From: RGIG8745 sp045576655
Lineage (GTDB): Bacteria; Bacteroidota; Bacteroidia; Bacteroidales; Bacteroidaceae
Assembly (NCBI GenBank): GCA_045576655.1
Contig: JAZNGW010000005.1
Span: 1 to 64,000, forward strand
Length of the DNA: 64,000 nt
Direction of reading: 5' to 3'
Below, one piece after another: positions 16,865 to 26,255 of this stretch. How positions within the stretch are numbered: position 1 is the stretch's first letter; each line of letters opens with the position of its first letter. Under the pieces are notes generated by a model. That model was not told the DNA's origin. It saw only the letters and a list, made by a program, of their open reading frames with translations, and made no database searches. The translations under genes and the position numbers were made by a program.

Positions 16865-18196
16865 ATGGCAATGGGCAATCGTGACCAGCAGATTCTGAAG
16901 ATAGCGCTACCTTCGATAGTGTCTAACATTACCGTTCCTTTGTTGGGACTGGTCGATGTGTCAATCGTGGGACACCTGGGTGCAGCATCATATATCGGTG
17001 CTATAGCGGTGGGTGGACTGATGTTCAACATCATCTACTGGCTCTTTGCCTTTCTGCGGATGGGCACTACGGGTATGACCTCGCAGGCTCTCGGACAGCG
17101 TGATTTGGCTGAGACGGTGCGCATGATTGTCCGCTCTCTGTTGGTCGGACTGACGGTGTCTTTGCTGCTTTTGTTGCTGCAAGTGCCACTGCGCGAGTTG
17201 TCGCTCCTGATTTTGAAGCCAACTGACGAGGTGGCGCGATTGGCAACGCTCTACTACAACATCTGCATCTGGGGTGCGCCTGCCATGCTGTCGCTCTATT
17301 CCCTGAGCGGATGGTTTGTCGGGATGCAAAACTCCAAAGCACCTATGGCTATTGCCATTGTGCAGAATGTCATTAACATCGCCACCAGTCTTCTTCTTGT
17401 CTTTGTCTTCGGCATGAAGGTCGAAGGTGTGGCATACGGAACATTGATAGCCCAGTATGCCGGTGCGCTGATGGCTGTGGCACTTTGGTTGCGCTACTAC
17501 AGACGTCTTCTTCGCCATAAGGTGACTCTTCGGAGCGTAGTGCGTGGTTCTGACGGACAGGGTGCGATGAAGCGCTTCTTCAGAGTCAACTCCGACATAT
17601 TCTTCCGCACTCTGTGTCTTGTGTCAGTCACTATGTATTTCACTTCAGCCAGTGCGGCACAGGGCGACAGGATATTAGCCGTGAACACTCTGCTGACTCA
17701 GTTGTTCACTCTCTTTTCATACATCATGGACGGTTTTGCCTTTGCTGGCGAAGCCCTTGTCGGCAAGTCAATCGGAGCACAAAACCGGCAAGCCTTCAAG
17801 TCGACCATAAGCCGCCTTTTCGTGTGGGGCGCATTCATGTGTGTGCTGTTTGCTCTCGTCTATGCCATTGGTGGCAAACCGTTCCTGAGTTTGCTGACCA
17901 GCGAAACGGAGGTCATTGATGCCGCATCGCCTTATATGATTTATGCTGTACTCATTCCTGTTTGCGGAATGACAGGTTTCATCATGGATGGTGTGTTTAT
18001 CGGAGCTACGGCTACACGCCAGATGCTGCTTTCCATGCTTTGTGCAGCCGTTACTTTCTTCCTTGTCCATCTGTTGTGCAATGACGCTTATGCCAACCAT
18101 GCCCTTTGGGCGGCATTCCTCCTTTATCTGCTTATGCGTGGACTCGTCCAGCTTGCCCTCCTGAGTGGGGTGGGGCGCAGACATTTTGGCAAATGA
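16865..18196 (+). CDS. MATE family efflux transporter (DinF-like, second of a tandem pair)
   Basis: A 443-residue polytopic membrane protein starting MAMGNRDQQILKIALPSIVS. The N-terminal motif PLLGLVDVSIVGHLG is typical of the DinF branch of MATE proteins, and GWFVGMQNSKAPM is the matching mid-protein loop. Sequence differs clearly from the preceding MATE, so this is not a recent duplication. It likely exports an organic compound coupled to an ion gradient. It ends just before the malic enzyme promoter region. Confidence 0.92.
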   Translation: MAMGNRDQQILKIALPSIVSNITVPLLGLVDVSIVGHLGAASYIGAIAVGGLMFNIIYWLFAFLRMGTTGMTSQALGQRDLAETVRMIVRSLLVGLTVSLLLLLLQVPLRELSLLILKPTDEVARLATLYYNICIWGAPAMLSLYSLSGWFVGMQNSKAPMAIAIVQNVINIATSLLLVFVFGMKVEGVAYGTLIAQYAGALMAVALWLRYYRRLLRHKVTLRSVVRGSDGQGAMKRFFRVNSDIFFRTLCLVSVTMYFTSASAAQGDRILAVNTLLTQLFTLFSYIMDGFAFAGEALVGKSIGAQNRQAFKSTISRLFVWGAFMCVLFALVYAIGGKPFLSLLTSETEVIDAASPYMIYAVLIPVCGMTGFIMDGVFIGATATRQMLLSMLCAAVTFFLVHLLCNDAYANHALWAAFLLYLLMRGLVQLALLSGVGRRHFGK

Positions 18197-18304
18197 AGCG
18201 TTGAGTTTTGCCGTAAATGTTTGTAAAGGAGTCAAAAGTGAACCATTTGGAACCTATCCCAAACTTTTTCCCTGAATCAAGTGTTCAAAACAAATAAAAA
18301 GGTG

Positions 18305-18312
18305 TAATTTTG
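18305..18312 (+). promoter_or_regulatory. -7 element for the malic enzyme gene
   Basis: TAATTTTG matches TAnnTTTG, 35 nt before the ATG at 18347. No convincing -33 element is seen. Confidence 0.4.
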
Positions 18313-18346
18313 TCATGTATTAATTGAGATTAAGGTATATAACATT

Positions 18347-20665
18347 ATGGTGAAGATTACTAAGGAAGCGGCGTTGCTCTATCACTCGCAGGGCAAGCCT
18401 GGAAAGATTGAAGTTGTTCCTACAAAGCCTTACAGTACGCAGACAGACCTCTCGCTGGCTTATTCGCCAGGCGTGGCAGAGCCGTGTCTTGAGATTGAGA
18501 AGAATCCGCAGGATGCCTATAAGTACACTGCAAAGGGCAACCTTGTGGCTGTCATTTCCAACGGAACGGCAGTGCTCGGTCTTGGCGACATAGGCGCTAT
18601 GGCGGGCAAGCCGGTGATGGAAGGCAAGGGATTGCTCTTCAAGATTTACGGAGGAATTGACGTGTTCGACATCGAGGTCAACGAGAAGGACCCCGACAAG
18701 TTTGTTGAGGCTGTCAAGGCCATCGCTCCGACATTTGGCGGTATCAACCTTGAGGATATCAAGGCTCCTGAGTGCTTCGAGATAGAGCGTCGCCTTAAGG
18801 AAGAGCTCGACATTCCTGTCATGCACGACGACCAGCACGGCACGGCCATCATTTCGAGTGCCGGACTCATCAATGCCCTTGAGGTGGCTGGCAAGAAGAT
18901 TGAGGATGTAAAGATTGTCGTGAACGGAGCAGGTGCCGCAGCCATTTCGTGTACAAAGCTCTATGAGGCTCTCGGTGCGCGCCACGAGAACATCGTGATG
19001 CTCGATTCCAAGGGCGTTATCCGTACCGACCGCGAAGGTCTGGATCGTCCAGGCAACGAGATGAAGCGCTGGTTCGCTACAGAGCGTCGTGACATCAGCA
19101 CCCTTGAGGAGGCAGTGCGCGGAGCGGACGTGTTCCTCGGACTCTCGAAGGGCAATGTGCTCACTCAGGACATGGTGCGCTCTATGGCTGATTCGCCAAT
19201 CGTCTTTGCGCTTGCCAACCCTGTGCCTGAAATTTCTTACGAGGACGCTATGGCGTCACGTCCCGACGTACTCATGTCGACTGGACGCAGCGACTATCCT
19301 AATCAAATAAACAACGTAATCGGATTCCCTTACATATTCAGAGGAGCACTCGACGTGGCGGCTACTGCCATCAACGAGGAGATGAAACTTGCTGCTGTGC
19401 GTGCTATCGCCGATTTGGCAAAGAAACCAGTGCCTGATGTTGTCAACGAGACATACAAGGTCAACAATCTCACCTTCGGTCCTGACTATTTCATTCCGAA
19501 ACCAGTCGACCCGCGTCTCATCACAGAGGTGTCAATGGCTGTGGCAAAGGCTGCAATAGAGTCAGGAGTGGCACGCAAGACAATCACCGATTGGGACGCT
19601 TACTCGCTCCATCTCAAGGAGCTCATGGGTTATGAGTCAAAGCTCACGCGCCAACTCATTGAGACAGCGCGCACCAATCCGCAGCGTGTGGTCTTTGCTG
19701 AAGGAATCCACCCTAACATGCTCAAGGCTGCCGTTGAGGCTAAGGCTGAAGGTATCTGCCAGCCTATCCTTCTCGGTAATGACGAGATGATAGCCAAGAA
19801 GGCGGCCGAACTCGAACTCTCGCTCGATGGCATCGAAATCATCAACTTGCGTCACGACCGTGAGGCAGAACGTCGCGAACGCTATGCACGCATCCTCACA
19901 GAGAAGAAGAGCCGTGAAGGTTACACGTTTGAGGAGGCAAACGACAAGATGTTCGAGCGCAACTACTTCGGAATGATGATGGTAGAGACGGGCGAGGCTG
20001 ACGCTTTCATCACTGGTCTCTACACAAAGTATAGCAACACTATCAAGGTGGCGAAGGAAGTCATAGGCATACGTCCGGAGCACAAGCATTTCGGCACAAT
20101 GCACATACTCAATTCGAAGAACGGTACTTACTTCCTTGCCGACACGCTCATCAACCGTCATCCTGACACGGAGACTATCATCGACGTGGCGCGCTTGACT
20201 GAACATGCCGTGCGATTCTTCAACCGCGAACCGGTCATGGCTATGCTTTCTTACTCAAACTTCGGCTCTGACAACTGCGGAAGTCCGGCAAGCGTACATG
20301 CCGCTGTGGATTATCTCCACAACAACTACCCTGACATGATTGTCGACGGAGAGATACAGGTCAACTTCGCCATGAACCGCGAACTGCGCGACCGCAAGTA
20401 TCCGTTCACACGCCTCTTTGGCAAGGACGTAAATACGCTCGTGTTCCCGAACCTCAGTTCTGCCAACGCCGCATACCAGATGCTTCAGGCTATGAACGGC
20501 GATGACATGGAAATCATCGGCCCTATCCAGATGGGACTCAACAAGCCTATCCACTTCACTGACTTCGAGAGCAGTGTGCGCGACATTGTCAACATCACCG
20601 CCGTGGCCGTAATCGACGCCATCGTGGCAAAGAAAATCTGCAACAACATCGCTTGCGAAAGATAA
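18347..20665 (+). CDS. maeB: NADP-dependent malic enzyme with phosphotransacetylase-like C-terminal domain
   Basis: Oxidatively decarboxylates malate to pyruvate. At 772 residues it is the large MaeB type: a malic enzyme catalytic half (about 1-430) and a PTA-like domain (about 440-772) that serves as a regulatory, acetyl-CoA-sensing module. Visible motifs include AYSPGVAEPC, GLGDIGAMAGKPVMEG, HDDQHGTA, the NADP-binding VVNGAGAAAISC and FALANPVPEI. The C-terminal half carries FGTMHIL and SNFGSDNCGSP-type PTA phrases. It has its own promoter and is followed by a strong terminator, so it is probably monocistronic. Confidence 0.95.
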   Translation: MVKITKEAALLYHSQGKPGKIEVVPTKPYSTQTDLSLAYSPGVAEPCLEIEKNPQDAYKYTAKGNLVAVISNGTAVLGLGDIGAMAGKPVMEGKGLLFKIYGGIDVFDIEVNEKDPDKFVEAVKAIAPTFGGINLEDIKAPECFEIERRLKEELDIPVMHDDQHGTAIISSAGLINALEVAGKKIEDVKIVVNGAGAAAISCTKLYEALGARHENIVMLDSKGVIRTDREGLDRPGNEMKRWFATERRDISTLEEAVRGADVFLGLSKGNVLTQDMVRSMADSPIVFALANPVPEISYEDAMASRPDVLMSTGRSDYPNQINNVIGFPYIFRGALDVAATAINEEMKLAAVRAIADLAKKPVPDVVNETYKVNNLTFGPDYFIPKPVDPRLITEVSMAVAKAAIESGVARKTITDWDAYSLHLKELMGYESKLTRQLIETARTNPQRVVFAEGIHPNMLKAAVEAKAEGICQPILLGNDEMIAKKAAELELSLDGIEIINLRHDREAERRERYARILTEKKSREGYTFEEANDKMFERNYFGMMMVETGEADAFITGLYTKYSNTIKVAKEVIGIRPEHKHFGTMHILNSKNGTYFLADTLINRHPDTETIIDVARLTEHAVRFFNREPVMAMLSYSNFGSDNCGSPASVHAAVDYLHNNYPDMIVDGEIQVNFAMNRELRDRKYPFTRLFGKDVNTLVFPNLSSANAAYQMLQAMNGDDMEIIGPIQMGLNKPIHFTDFESSVRDIVNITAVAVIDAIVAKKICNNIACER

Positions 20666-20701
20666 GAATTGTCGGTTCTGACAGGACTGAAAGTTAACGC
20701 A

Positions 20702-20732
20702 GGGGCAGGCCGCAAGGTCTGTCCCTTTTTTG
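20702..20732 (+). terminator. Rho-independent terminator after malic enzyme
   Basis: GGGGCAGGCC and GGTCTGTCCC form a 10-bp stem with two wobble pairs around a GCAA tetraloop, followed by six T residues. Confidence 0.8.
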
Positions 20733-20737
20733 GGGGG

Positions 20738-20903
20738 AAGTTACGTTGTGGAAGTTACGTTGTGGAAGTTAAATCGGGGATGAATGATGTGAGGTGTCAC
20801 GTCCTATGGTATCGTCCCCAATTTAACTCCAGTGATTTAACTTCTGTGGTTTAACTCCCCCAATTTAACTTCTGTGATTTAACTTCCCCAATGTAACTCC
20901 TGA
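20738..20903. repeat. Intergenic tandem low-complexity repeats
   Basis: This part of the 512-nt gap between the malic enzyme and mannosyltransferase genes repeats GAAGTTACGTTGTG-like units and then TTTAACTTCTGTG / TTTAACTCCCC-like units in a degenerate array. No coding potential was seen. A palindrome cluster and the next promoter fill the rest of the gap. Confidence 0.6.
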
Positions 20904-20955
20904 AAAGGGCACGTCCTATGCCTCCAAAAACTTGCAGTTCCTCGGCAAAAGTTAT

Positions 20956-21034
20956 AAACTTAGACTGAGTTTGTACGAACTTAGTCTGAAAACATACGTA
21001 CTTAGTCTGAGTTTGTACGAACTTAGCCTAAGTT
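20956..21034. repeat. Nested-palindrome intergenic repeat, copy 1
   Basis: About 79 bp made of four ACTTAGnCTGAGTTTGTACG-like units, each itself an imperfect inverted repeat (AAACTTAG against CTGAGTTT), so the block is palindromic at several scales. Nearly identical to 29109-29188 and related to 57144-57222. Flanked at the left by AAAGTTATAAAC, which reappears inverted at the right end of copy 3. Confidence 0.8.
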
Positions 21035-21120
21035 CGGAGTTGTCACTGAGGAGGGGCTGAAGACGGACGTGGTTGGGACTGATTTTGCGGGGCGGAATCT
21101 TAATATATTTAAAGAAATGG

Positions 21121-21149
21121 TTGTTATTGGGCAAAAAAGTTTATCTTTG
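21121..21149 (+). promoter_or_regulatory. Promoter of the mannosyltransferase-pyrC operon
   Basis: TTG at 21121-21123 and TATCTTTG at 21142-21149 are 18 nt apart, close to the -33/-7 layout. The next ATG is at 21178. Confidence 0.55.
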
Positions 21150-21177
21150 CAATAATAACCTGTAAAAATCATCTGAT

Positions 21178-21927
21178 ATGAACGAAAGCGACAGCATTGT
21201 AATTATCCCGACATATAACGAGAAGGAGAATATCGAGAAGATTATCCGTGCGGTGTTTGCACTGGAGAAGTGTTTCCATATTCTTGTGATTGACGATGGG
21301 TCGCCCGACGGGACTGCGGCAATCGTCAAGGGGCTTATGCAGACGGAATTTAGCGACCGCCTCTTCATTGTGGAGCGTACTGGCAAACTGGGGCTTGGCA
21401 CGGCGTATATAGCGGGATTCAAGTGGAGCCTGGAGCATGGCTATGACTACATCTTCGAGATGGACGCCGACTTCTCGCACGCTCCTTCTGACCTTCCGCG
21501 CCTTTACTCGGCATGTGCCGACGAGGGGTATGACTTGGCCATAGGGTCGAGATATATCACTGGTGTGAACGTGGTGAACTGGCCTATAGGCAGGGTGCTG
21601 ATGTCTTACTTTGCATCGAAGTATGTGCGTATGGTCACAGGATTCAAGGTCCATGACACGACTGCCGGATTTAAGTGCTACAAGAGACGGGTGCTTGAGA
21701 CTATCGACCTTGACGCCATACGGTTCAAGGGATATGCGTTCCAGATAGAGATGAAGTACACCACATACAAGTGCGGATTCAAGATCAAGGAGGTGCCTGT
21801 GATATTCGTCAACCGTGTGGAGGGTACGTCGAAGATGAGCGGAGGAATATTCAGTGAGGCGGCATTTGGTGTGATTCGTCTGCGCCTTGACGGATGGTTT
21901 AAGAAGTATCCTAAAGTGAAAAGTTGA
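21178..21927 (+). CDS. Polyprenol-phosphate mannosyltransferase (DPM1-like GT2)
   Basis: A 249-residue soluble GT-A family 2 glycosyltransferase that transfers mannose from GDP-mannose to a polyprenyl phosphate carrier, for later use in periplasmic glycosylation. The family pattern is clear: VIIPTYNEKENIEKII at the start, VIDDGSPDGT, the DxD motif in EMDADFSH, GSRYITG, and YAFQIEMKY followed by EVPVIFVNRVEGTSKM near the end. It lacks the membrane domain of the longer Dpm1/GtrA fusions. It opens an operon-like run with pyrC, an arrangement seen often in Bacteroidetes. A promoter lies directly upstream. Confidence 0.92.
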   Translation: MNESDSIVIIPTYNEKENIEKIIRAVFALEKCFHILVIDDGSPDGTAAIVKGLMQTEFSDRLFIVERTGKLGLGTAYIAGFKWSLEHGYDYIFEMDADFSHAPSDLPRLYSACADEGYDLAIGSRYITGVNVVNWPIGRVLMSYFASKYVRMVTGFKVHDTTAGFKCYKRRVLETIDLDAIRFKGYAFQIEMKYTTYKCGFKIKEVPVIFVNRVEGTSKMSGGIFSEAAFGVIRLRLDGWFKKYPKVKS

Positions 21928-21986
21928 GGGTAGAAAGTATAAAGTAGAAACCTTAACTCCTGACTCCTTAACTCCTTTAAAAAATA

Positions 21987-23330
21987 ATGAGAACAATAAT
22001 AAGAAACGCAACGGTAGTAAATGAAGGTCGCACTTTTGGGGCAACCGTTGTTGTTGACGGACAGTTTGTTGTTGATGTTGTCGAAGACGGAATGATAGAC
22101 ACTCTCCCTGGCGACCATGTCATTGATGCTACGGGCAAATATCTGTTGCCTGGCGTTATTGACGACCATGTGCATTTTCGCGAACCAGGATTGACGCACA
22201 AGGCTGACATCGGTGCTGAAAGCCGTGCGGCGGCAGCCGGAGGAGTCACTTCATATATGGAGATGCCTAACACTGTGCCCCAGACTACGACGTTGGAGGC
22301 ATTGGAGGAGAAGTTTCGTAAGGGTGCGGAAAGCAGTCTTGTGAACTACTCCTTTTTCTTTGGTGCAACTAACGACAATGTGGACCTGCTGGCGGAACTC
22401 GACAAGGAGCGCGTGTGCGGTGTGAAGGTCTTCATGGGTAGCAGTACGGGCAATATGCTCGTTGACCGAGTGGAGTCGTTGAAACGTCTGTTCGAAACTT
22501 CGCCTTTGCTCATCATGACCCACTGTGAAGATACGGCGATAATAGAGGAGAACGTAAAGCAGTTTAAGAAAAGATATAAGGGACAGAATGATTTTCCAGT
22601 GCGCTATCATTCGCGCATCAGAAGTGCCGAAGCATGTTTCGCTTCGACATCGCTTGCCGTAAGATTGGCTCAGGAAACTGGTGCCCGTCTTCACGTGGCG
22701 CATCTGTCAACGGCAAAGGAACTCGAACTTTTCGAAAGCAAGCCGTTGGAGCAGAAGCGAATAACCGCAGAAGCATGCGTGCCTCATCTGGTGTTCTCGT
22801 CTGAAGATTATGACCTGCTTGACACAAAGATAAAATGCAACCCTTCAATAAAGACTGCCGAGGACAGGGAGGCATTGCGCGGAGCACTGAAGAGCGGGCT
22901 TATCGATGTGGTGGCAACAGACCATGCCCCTCATCTGCTGGAAGAAAAAGTGGGCGGTGCGCTGAAAGCCGTGTCGGGAATGCCGATGGTGCAGTTCTCG
23001 CTCGTGTCGATGCTTGAATTGGCAAATGAAGGTGTGCTGACCGTAGAGAAAGTGGTCGAACTCATGTCGCACAATCCGGCACGCCTATTCCGTATAGACC
23101 GACGTGGATTCGTGCGTAAGGGATACTATGCCGACCTTGTGCTCGTAGACCCAAAGGCTGCATGGACTGTCAGCGACTCCTGTTGTCTGTCAAAGTGCGG
23201 ATGGACGCCGATGAGCGGCAAGTCATTCAGTTGGGCCGTAGAACGCACCTTTGTGAATGGGCAGACGGTGTATGCCAACGGGCGGGTGAATGATGAAGTT
23301 CGCGGTATGGAACTCAGATTTAAAGCCTGA
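21987..23330 (+). CDS. pyrC: Dihydroorotase
   Basis: Catalyses the reversible cyclisation of carbamoyl aspartate to dihydroorotate in pyrimidine synthesis. The 447-residue size and motifs fit the class I (bacterial/CAD-like) amidohydrolase group: GVIDDHVHFREPGLTHK near residue 50 supplies metal ligands and the substrate arginine, and ATDHAPH near 311 supplies the catalytic Asp. A metal-binding HCED occurs mid-protein (MTHCEDTA). The G-poor leader with TTAACTCC phrases directly precedes the ATG. The next gene begins 15 nt after its stop. Confidence 0.95.
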   Translation: MRTIIRNATVVNEGRTFGATVVVDGQFVVDVVEDGMIDTLPGDHVIDATGKYLLPGVIDDHVHFREPGLTHKADIGAESRAAAAGGVTSYMEMPNTVPQTTTLEALEEKFRKGAESSLVNYSFFFGATNDNVDLLAELDKERVCGVKVFMGSSTGNMLVDRVESLKRLFETSPLLIMTHCEDTAIIEENVKQFKKRYKGQNDFPVRYHSRIRSAEACFASTSLAVRLAQETGARLHVAHLSTAKELELFESKPLEQKRITAEACVPHLVFSSEDYDLLDTKIKCNPSIKTAEDREALRGALKSGLIDVVATDHAPHLLEEKVGGALKAVSGMPMVQFSLVSMLELANEGVLTVEKVVELMSHNPARLFRIDRRGFVRKGYYADLVLVDPKAAWTVSDSCCLSKCGWTPMSGKSFSWAVERTFVNGQTVYANGRVNDEVRGMELRFKA

Positions 23331-23345
23331 TGTAAGAGTACGTGT

Positions 23346-24233
23346 GTGGCAAGGGAGCGTCATATCATACATTACAAAATCCGTGAAATAGCCGACTATA
23401 TCAATTGGGGCTACTTCTTTCATGCGTGGAGTCTGCCTTTTGAAATGTCGGCAGTCAGCAGAATTCACGATTGTGAATCTTGCAGACAAGCGTGGATAAA
23501 TTCCTTAGATGCAGGCAAGCGTGACGCCGCACGGCAAGCAATGGCGTTGTATGACGAAACGAGAGCGCTGCTGATGGAGCTTGACGAGCGTTTCGGAGTG
23601 AAGGCATTGTTCGTCCTTGCCGATGCGAAGGCCGACAGCGAGGATAATATCCTGCTTGACAGAATGCGTGTGCCGATGTTGCGTCAGCAAACACCAGGGA
23701 AAGATGGTTTCTGCCGGTGTCTGAGCGACTATGTGAACCCCGATGGCGATAAAATAGGAGTGTTTGCAACTTCGGCAGGCGAGGAGATGGAGCGCTACGG
23801 TAGCGATGACTACTATGCGAGGATGCTGGTGCAGACGCTTGCCGACCGATTGGCAGAGGCCGCGGCAGAGAGATTGCACGAAGAGGTGCGGAAGCGCATC
23901 TGGGGATACGCTCCGGATGAGGCATTGAGCATTGAAGACATGCACAGGGAACTGTTTCAGGGAATACGTCCTGCCGTAGGCTATCCGTGTTTGCCCGACA
24001 TATCAGTCAACATGCTGCTCGATGAGATTTGCGATTTTGCCAGAATAGGAGTGCAACTGACGGAAAACGGCATGATGCGTCCGCATGCCTCAGTGAGCGG
24101 GCTGATGATTTCGCATCCTCAAGCGCAGTATTTTGCGGTAGGCCGCATCACAGATGAGCAGATGGAAGATTATGCGCAACGCAGAGGCATGCCGTCAGAG
24201 CAAATCATGAAATTTCTGATTCATAATGTGTAA
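23346..24233 (+). CDS. Stand-alone methionine synthase (MetH) B12-reactivation domain protein
   Basis: A 295-residue protein (GTG start) that corresponds to only the C-terminal activation domain of cobalamin-dependent methionine synthase (Met_synt_B12 family). The N-terminal IREIADYINWGYFFHAW matches the opening of that domain, LADRLAEAAAERLHEEVRK the middle helices, and the AdoMet/cobalamin motif RPAVGYPCLPD (usually RPAPGYPACPD) lies near residue 210. In full-length MetH this domain binds S-adenosylmethionine to reductively methylate oxidised cobalamin. Here it is a separate gene in a pyrimidine/lipid gene run, with no metH body next to it. It may serve a split MetH encoded elsewhere. Start choice is uncertain because no ATG is present near the domain start. 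Confidence 0.88.
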   Translation: MARERHIIHYKIREIADYINWGYFFHAWSLPFEMSAVSRIHDCESCRQAWINSLDAGKRDAARQAMALYDETRALLMELDERFGVKALFVLADAKADSEDNILLDRMRVPMLRQQTPGKDGFCRCLSDYVNPDGDKIGVFATSAGEEMERYGSDDYYARMLVQTLADRLAEAAAERLHEEVRKRIWGYAPDEALSIEDMHRELFQGIRPAVGYPCLPDISVNMLLDEICDFARIGVQLTENGMMRPHASVSGLMISHPQAQYFAVGRITDEQMEDYAQRRGMPSEQIMKFLIHNV

Positions 24234-24300
24234 ACTCATCCCTCATACTTAATTCTTCACTCCTCACTACTAATTCATAATTCCTAATTCATATAGCATA

Positions 24301-25473
24301 GTGCTTCTCAAAATAATCATATTACTCTTGGCGTTGCTCCTCCTGCCTGACGCTTACATATATCCGGTTTATGTGCATAGACGGACAGGCAAGAGGTGGT
24401 TGCGAGGTCTGTATTTCCTGCCGACATTGCTCCTCATTGTTTTCATGGTAGCAGTAATTTCCGCCAACGACATGAAACCATCGGTACAGCCGTTTGTAGG
24501 GACCTTTATGGTGTGCTTCCTTGCCGTTTGTGTGCCTAAGACTCTGTTCGCTCTCGTCGATGGTGTGGGACGCTTGTTCTCTTCGTCTGTTGTCAGACGA
24601 GTGTTTCGCATAGCCGGAATGTGCTTGGCCTTTCTCTCGTTCTTCATACTTGGTTATGGATATTTCTACGGGCGTAGTCACTTTGTAGTGCGTGAGCAAA
24701 CTCTCTACTTCGACAATCTGCCTGAGAAGTTCGACGGCTATCGCATAGCTCAGTTCTCAGACATGCATGCTGGGACGTTCCGTAACGGCCATGAGGGCGA
24801 TGTAAAGGCGATTGTCGACTTGATTAACTCGCAGAGGTGCGACGCGATAGTCTTTACTGGCGACTTGGTCAATCACCAGTCTTCCGAACTCAATGGTTTC
24901 GGCAAGGAACTGTGCCGTCTGTCGGCTCCCGACGGCGTGTACTCCGTTATGGGCAATCATGACTACAGCATGTACATGCGCTATCCCACAGAGGATTTGC
25001 GCAAGGCTGATGTGGATGAATTGAAGCACAGGCAGCATTCCTATGGGTGGAATCTTCTGCCAAATGAAAATAGAGTGGTGAGGCGTGATGGCGATTCGAT
25101 AGTTATCATTGGTGTTGAAAATGATGGACGTCCTCCGTTCCCGTCTTTGGGCGATTTGCCTAAGGCTATGGCTGGTGTAGACGACGCTTCCTTTAAGGTT
25201 CTGCTGAGCCACGATCCTACCCATTGGCAGCGCGAGGTGCTTCCGACTACTAATATATCGCTCACTCTGTCGGGCCATACGCATGCGGGGCAGTTCTGCG
25301 TGTTCGGTTGGTCGCCTGTGAAGTATGTCTATGACGAGTGGTCGGGCGCATACCTGAGTGCTGATGGCAGCCGAATGCTCAATATAAGCAACGGCATAGG
25401 AGCGGTGATGTTTCCTTTCCGCTTCGGTGCTTGGCCTGAAGTGAACGTGATTACTCTTAAGCGTAAAGAATAA
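24301..25473 (+). CDS. Membrane-anchored metallophosphoesterase
   Basis: A 390-residue protein, GTG start. The first ~120 residues contain about four hydrophobic segments; the rest is a calcineurin-like phosphoesterase domain with the metal-ligand motifs FSDMHAG, FTGDLVNH, VMGNHDY, LLSHDP and SGHTHAGQ in the usual order. This layout matches YkuE/YaeI-like enzymes, some of which cleave nucleotide-sugar lipids such as UDP-2,3-diacylglucosamine, but the substrate is unknown. The leader (24235-24298) is guanine-poor and repetitive. plsC follows 21 nt later. Confidence 0.88.
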   Translation: MLLKIIILLLALLLLPDAYIYPVYVHRRTGKRWLRGLYFLPTLLLIVFMVAVISANDMKPSVQPFVGTFMVCFLAVCVPKTLFALVDGVGRLFSSSVVRRVFRIAGMCLAFLSFFILGYGYFYGRSHFVVREQTLYFDNLPEKFDGYRIAQFSDMHAGTFRNGHEGDVKAIVDLINSQRCDAIVFTGDLVNHQSSELNGFGKELCRLSAPDGVYSVMGNHDYSMYMRYPTEDLRKADVDELKHRQHSYGWNLLPNENRVVRRDGDSIVIIGVENDGRPPFPSLGDLPKAMAGVDDASFKVLLSHDPTHWQREVLPTTNISLTLSGHTHAGQFCVFGWSPVKYVYDEWSGAYLSADGSRMLNISNGIGAVMFPFRFGAWPEVNVITLKRKE

Positions 25474-25494
25474 GAACTCTAAAACTTTATAGAT

Positions 25495-26223
25495 ATGAAG
25501 ATTTTGTATAAGATTTACTCGTTTTGCATAGCAATTCCGATTTTCATCGTGTTGACAATCATTGTGTCTATTGCGGCTGCTATTGCGTCTATTCTTGGCG
25601 ATGATAAGGGGCTTGGCTATCATGTGCCGAAGTGGTGGGGACGTATCTCCTGCTGGCTCTTTCTGTTGTCAGTCGAAGTGAAGGGCAGGGAGTATGTCGA
25701 CGAGAAGCAGTCGTATGTCTTTCTTGCCAACCATCAGAGTTATTTCGATATATTCCTTGTTTACGGTTATCTCGGCCATAACTTCAAGTGGATGATGAAG
25801 GAGTATCTGAAGAAAATCCCGTTTGTCGGTTATGCTTGCGTGAAACTGAAGCACGTCTATGTGGGCGATTCGATTTCTTCAATTCAGAGGACTGTGACAC
25901 AGGCTCGCGAGACTTTGCAGGGGGGCATGTCGATGGTGATTTTCCCTGAGGGCACTCGCACTTATACGGGGCAGATGGGTGACTTCAAGCGCGGAGCTTT
26001 TATGCTTGCTAATGAGATTGGTTTGCCAATTGTCCCAATGACTATCAATGGCTGTTTTGATGTTTTCCCACGTACTGCCAAGTCTGTCAGCCATTCCAAG
26101 ATTTCTCTGACTATCCACAAGCCTATTACTGCTGAGGAGCGTCAGGGCAAACCTACTAAGGTGTTTATGAAGGAGGTGTTTGACATCATAAATGCAGGTG
26201 TGGAGGAGAAGTACAGAAAGTAA
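25495..26223 (+). CDS. plsC: 1-acyl-sn-glycerol-3-phosphate acyltransferase (PlsC family)
   Basis: A 242-residue enzyme that transfers an acyl chain to lysophosphatidic acid at the inner membrane. A hydrophobic N-terminal anchor is followed by the catalytic NHQSYFD motif (NHX4D) and the acyl-acceptor motif FPEGTRTYTG, with FKRGAF and a later VPMTINGC segment as expected. It ends the plus-strand run that starts with the mannosyltransferase and faces the DMT transporter gene tail to tail. Confidence 0.92.
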   Translation: MKILYKIYSFCIAIPIFIVLTIIVSIAAAIASILGDDKGLGYHVPKWWGRISCWLFLLSVEVKGREYVDEKQSYVFLANHQSYFDIFLVYGYLGHNFKWMMKEYLKKIPFVGYACVKLKHVYVGDSISSIQRTVTQARETLQGGMSMVIFPEGTRTYTGQMGDFKRGAFMLANEIGLPIVPMTINGCFDVFPRTAKSVSHSKISLTIHKPITAEERQGKPTKVFMKEVFDIINAGVEEKYRK

Positions 26224-26255
26224 TGCTCGTCCATCCGTTTCAGTTGCTGGTTTTC

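Noticed and set aside
20956..21034. CRISPR-like array
   Set aside because: Units are directly adjacent palindromes without unique spacers, and no cas genes occur in the window.
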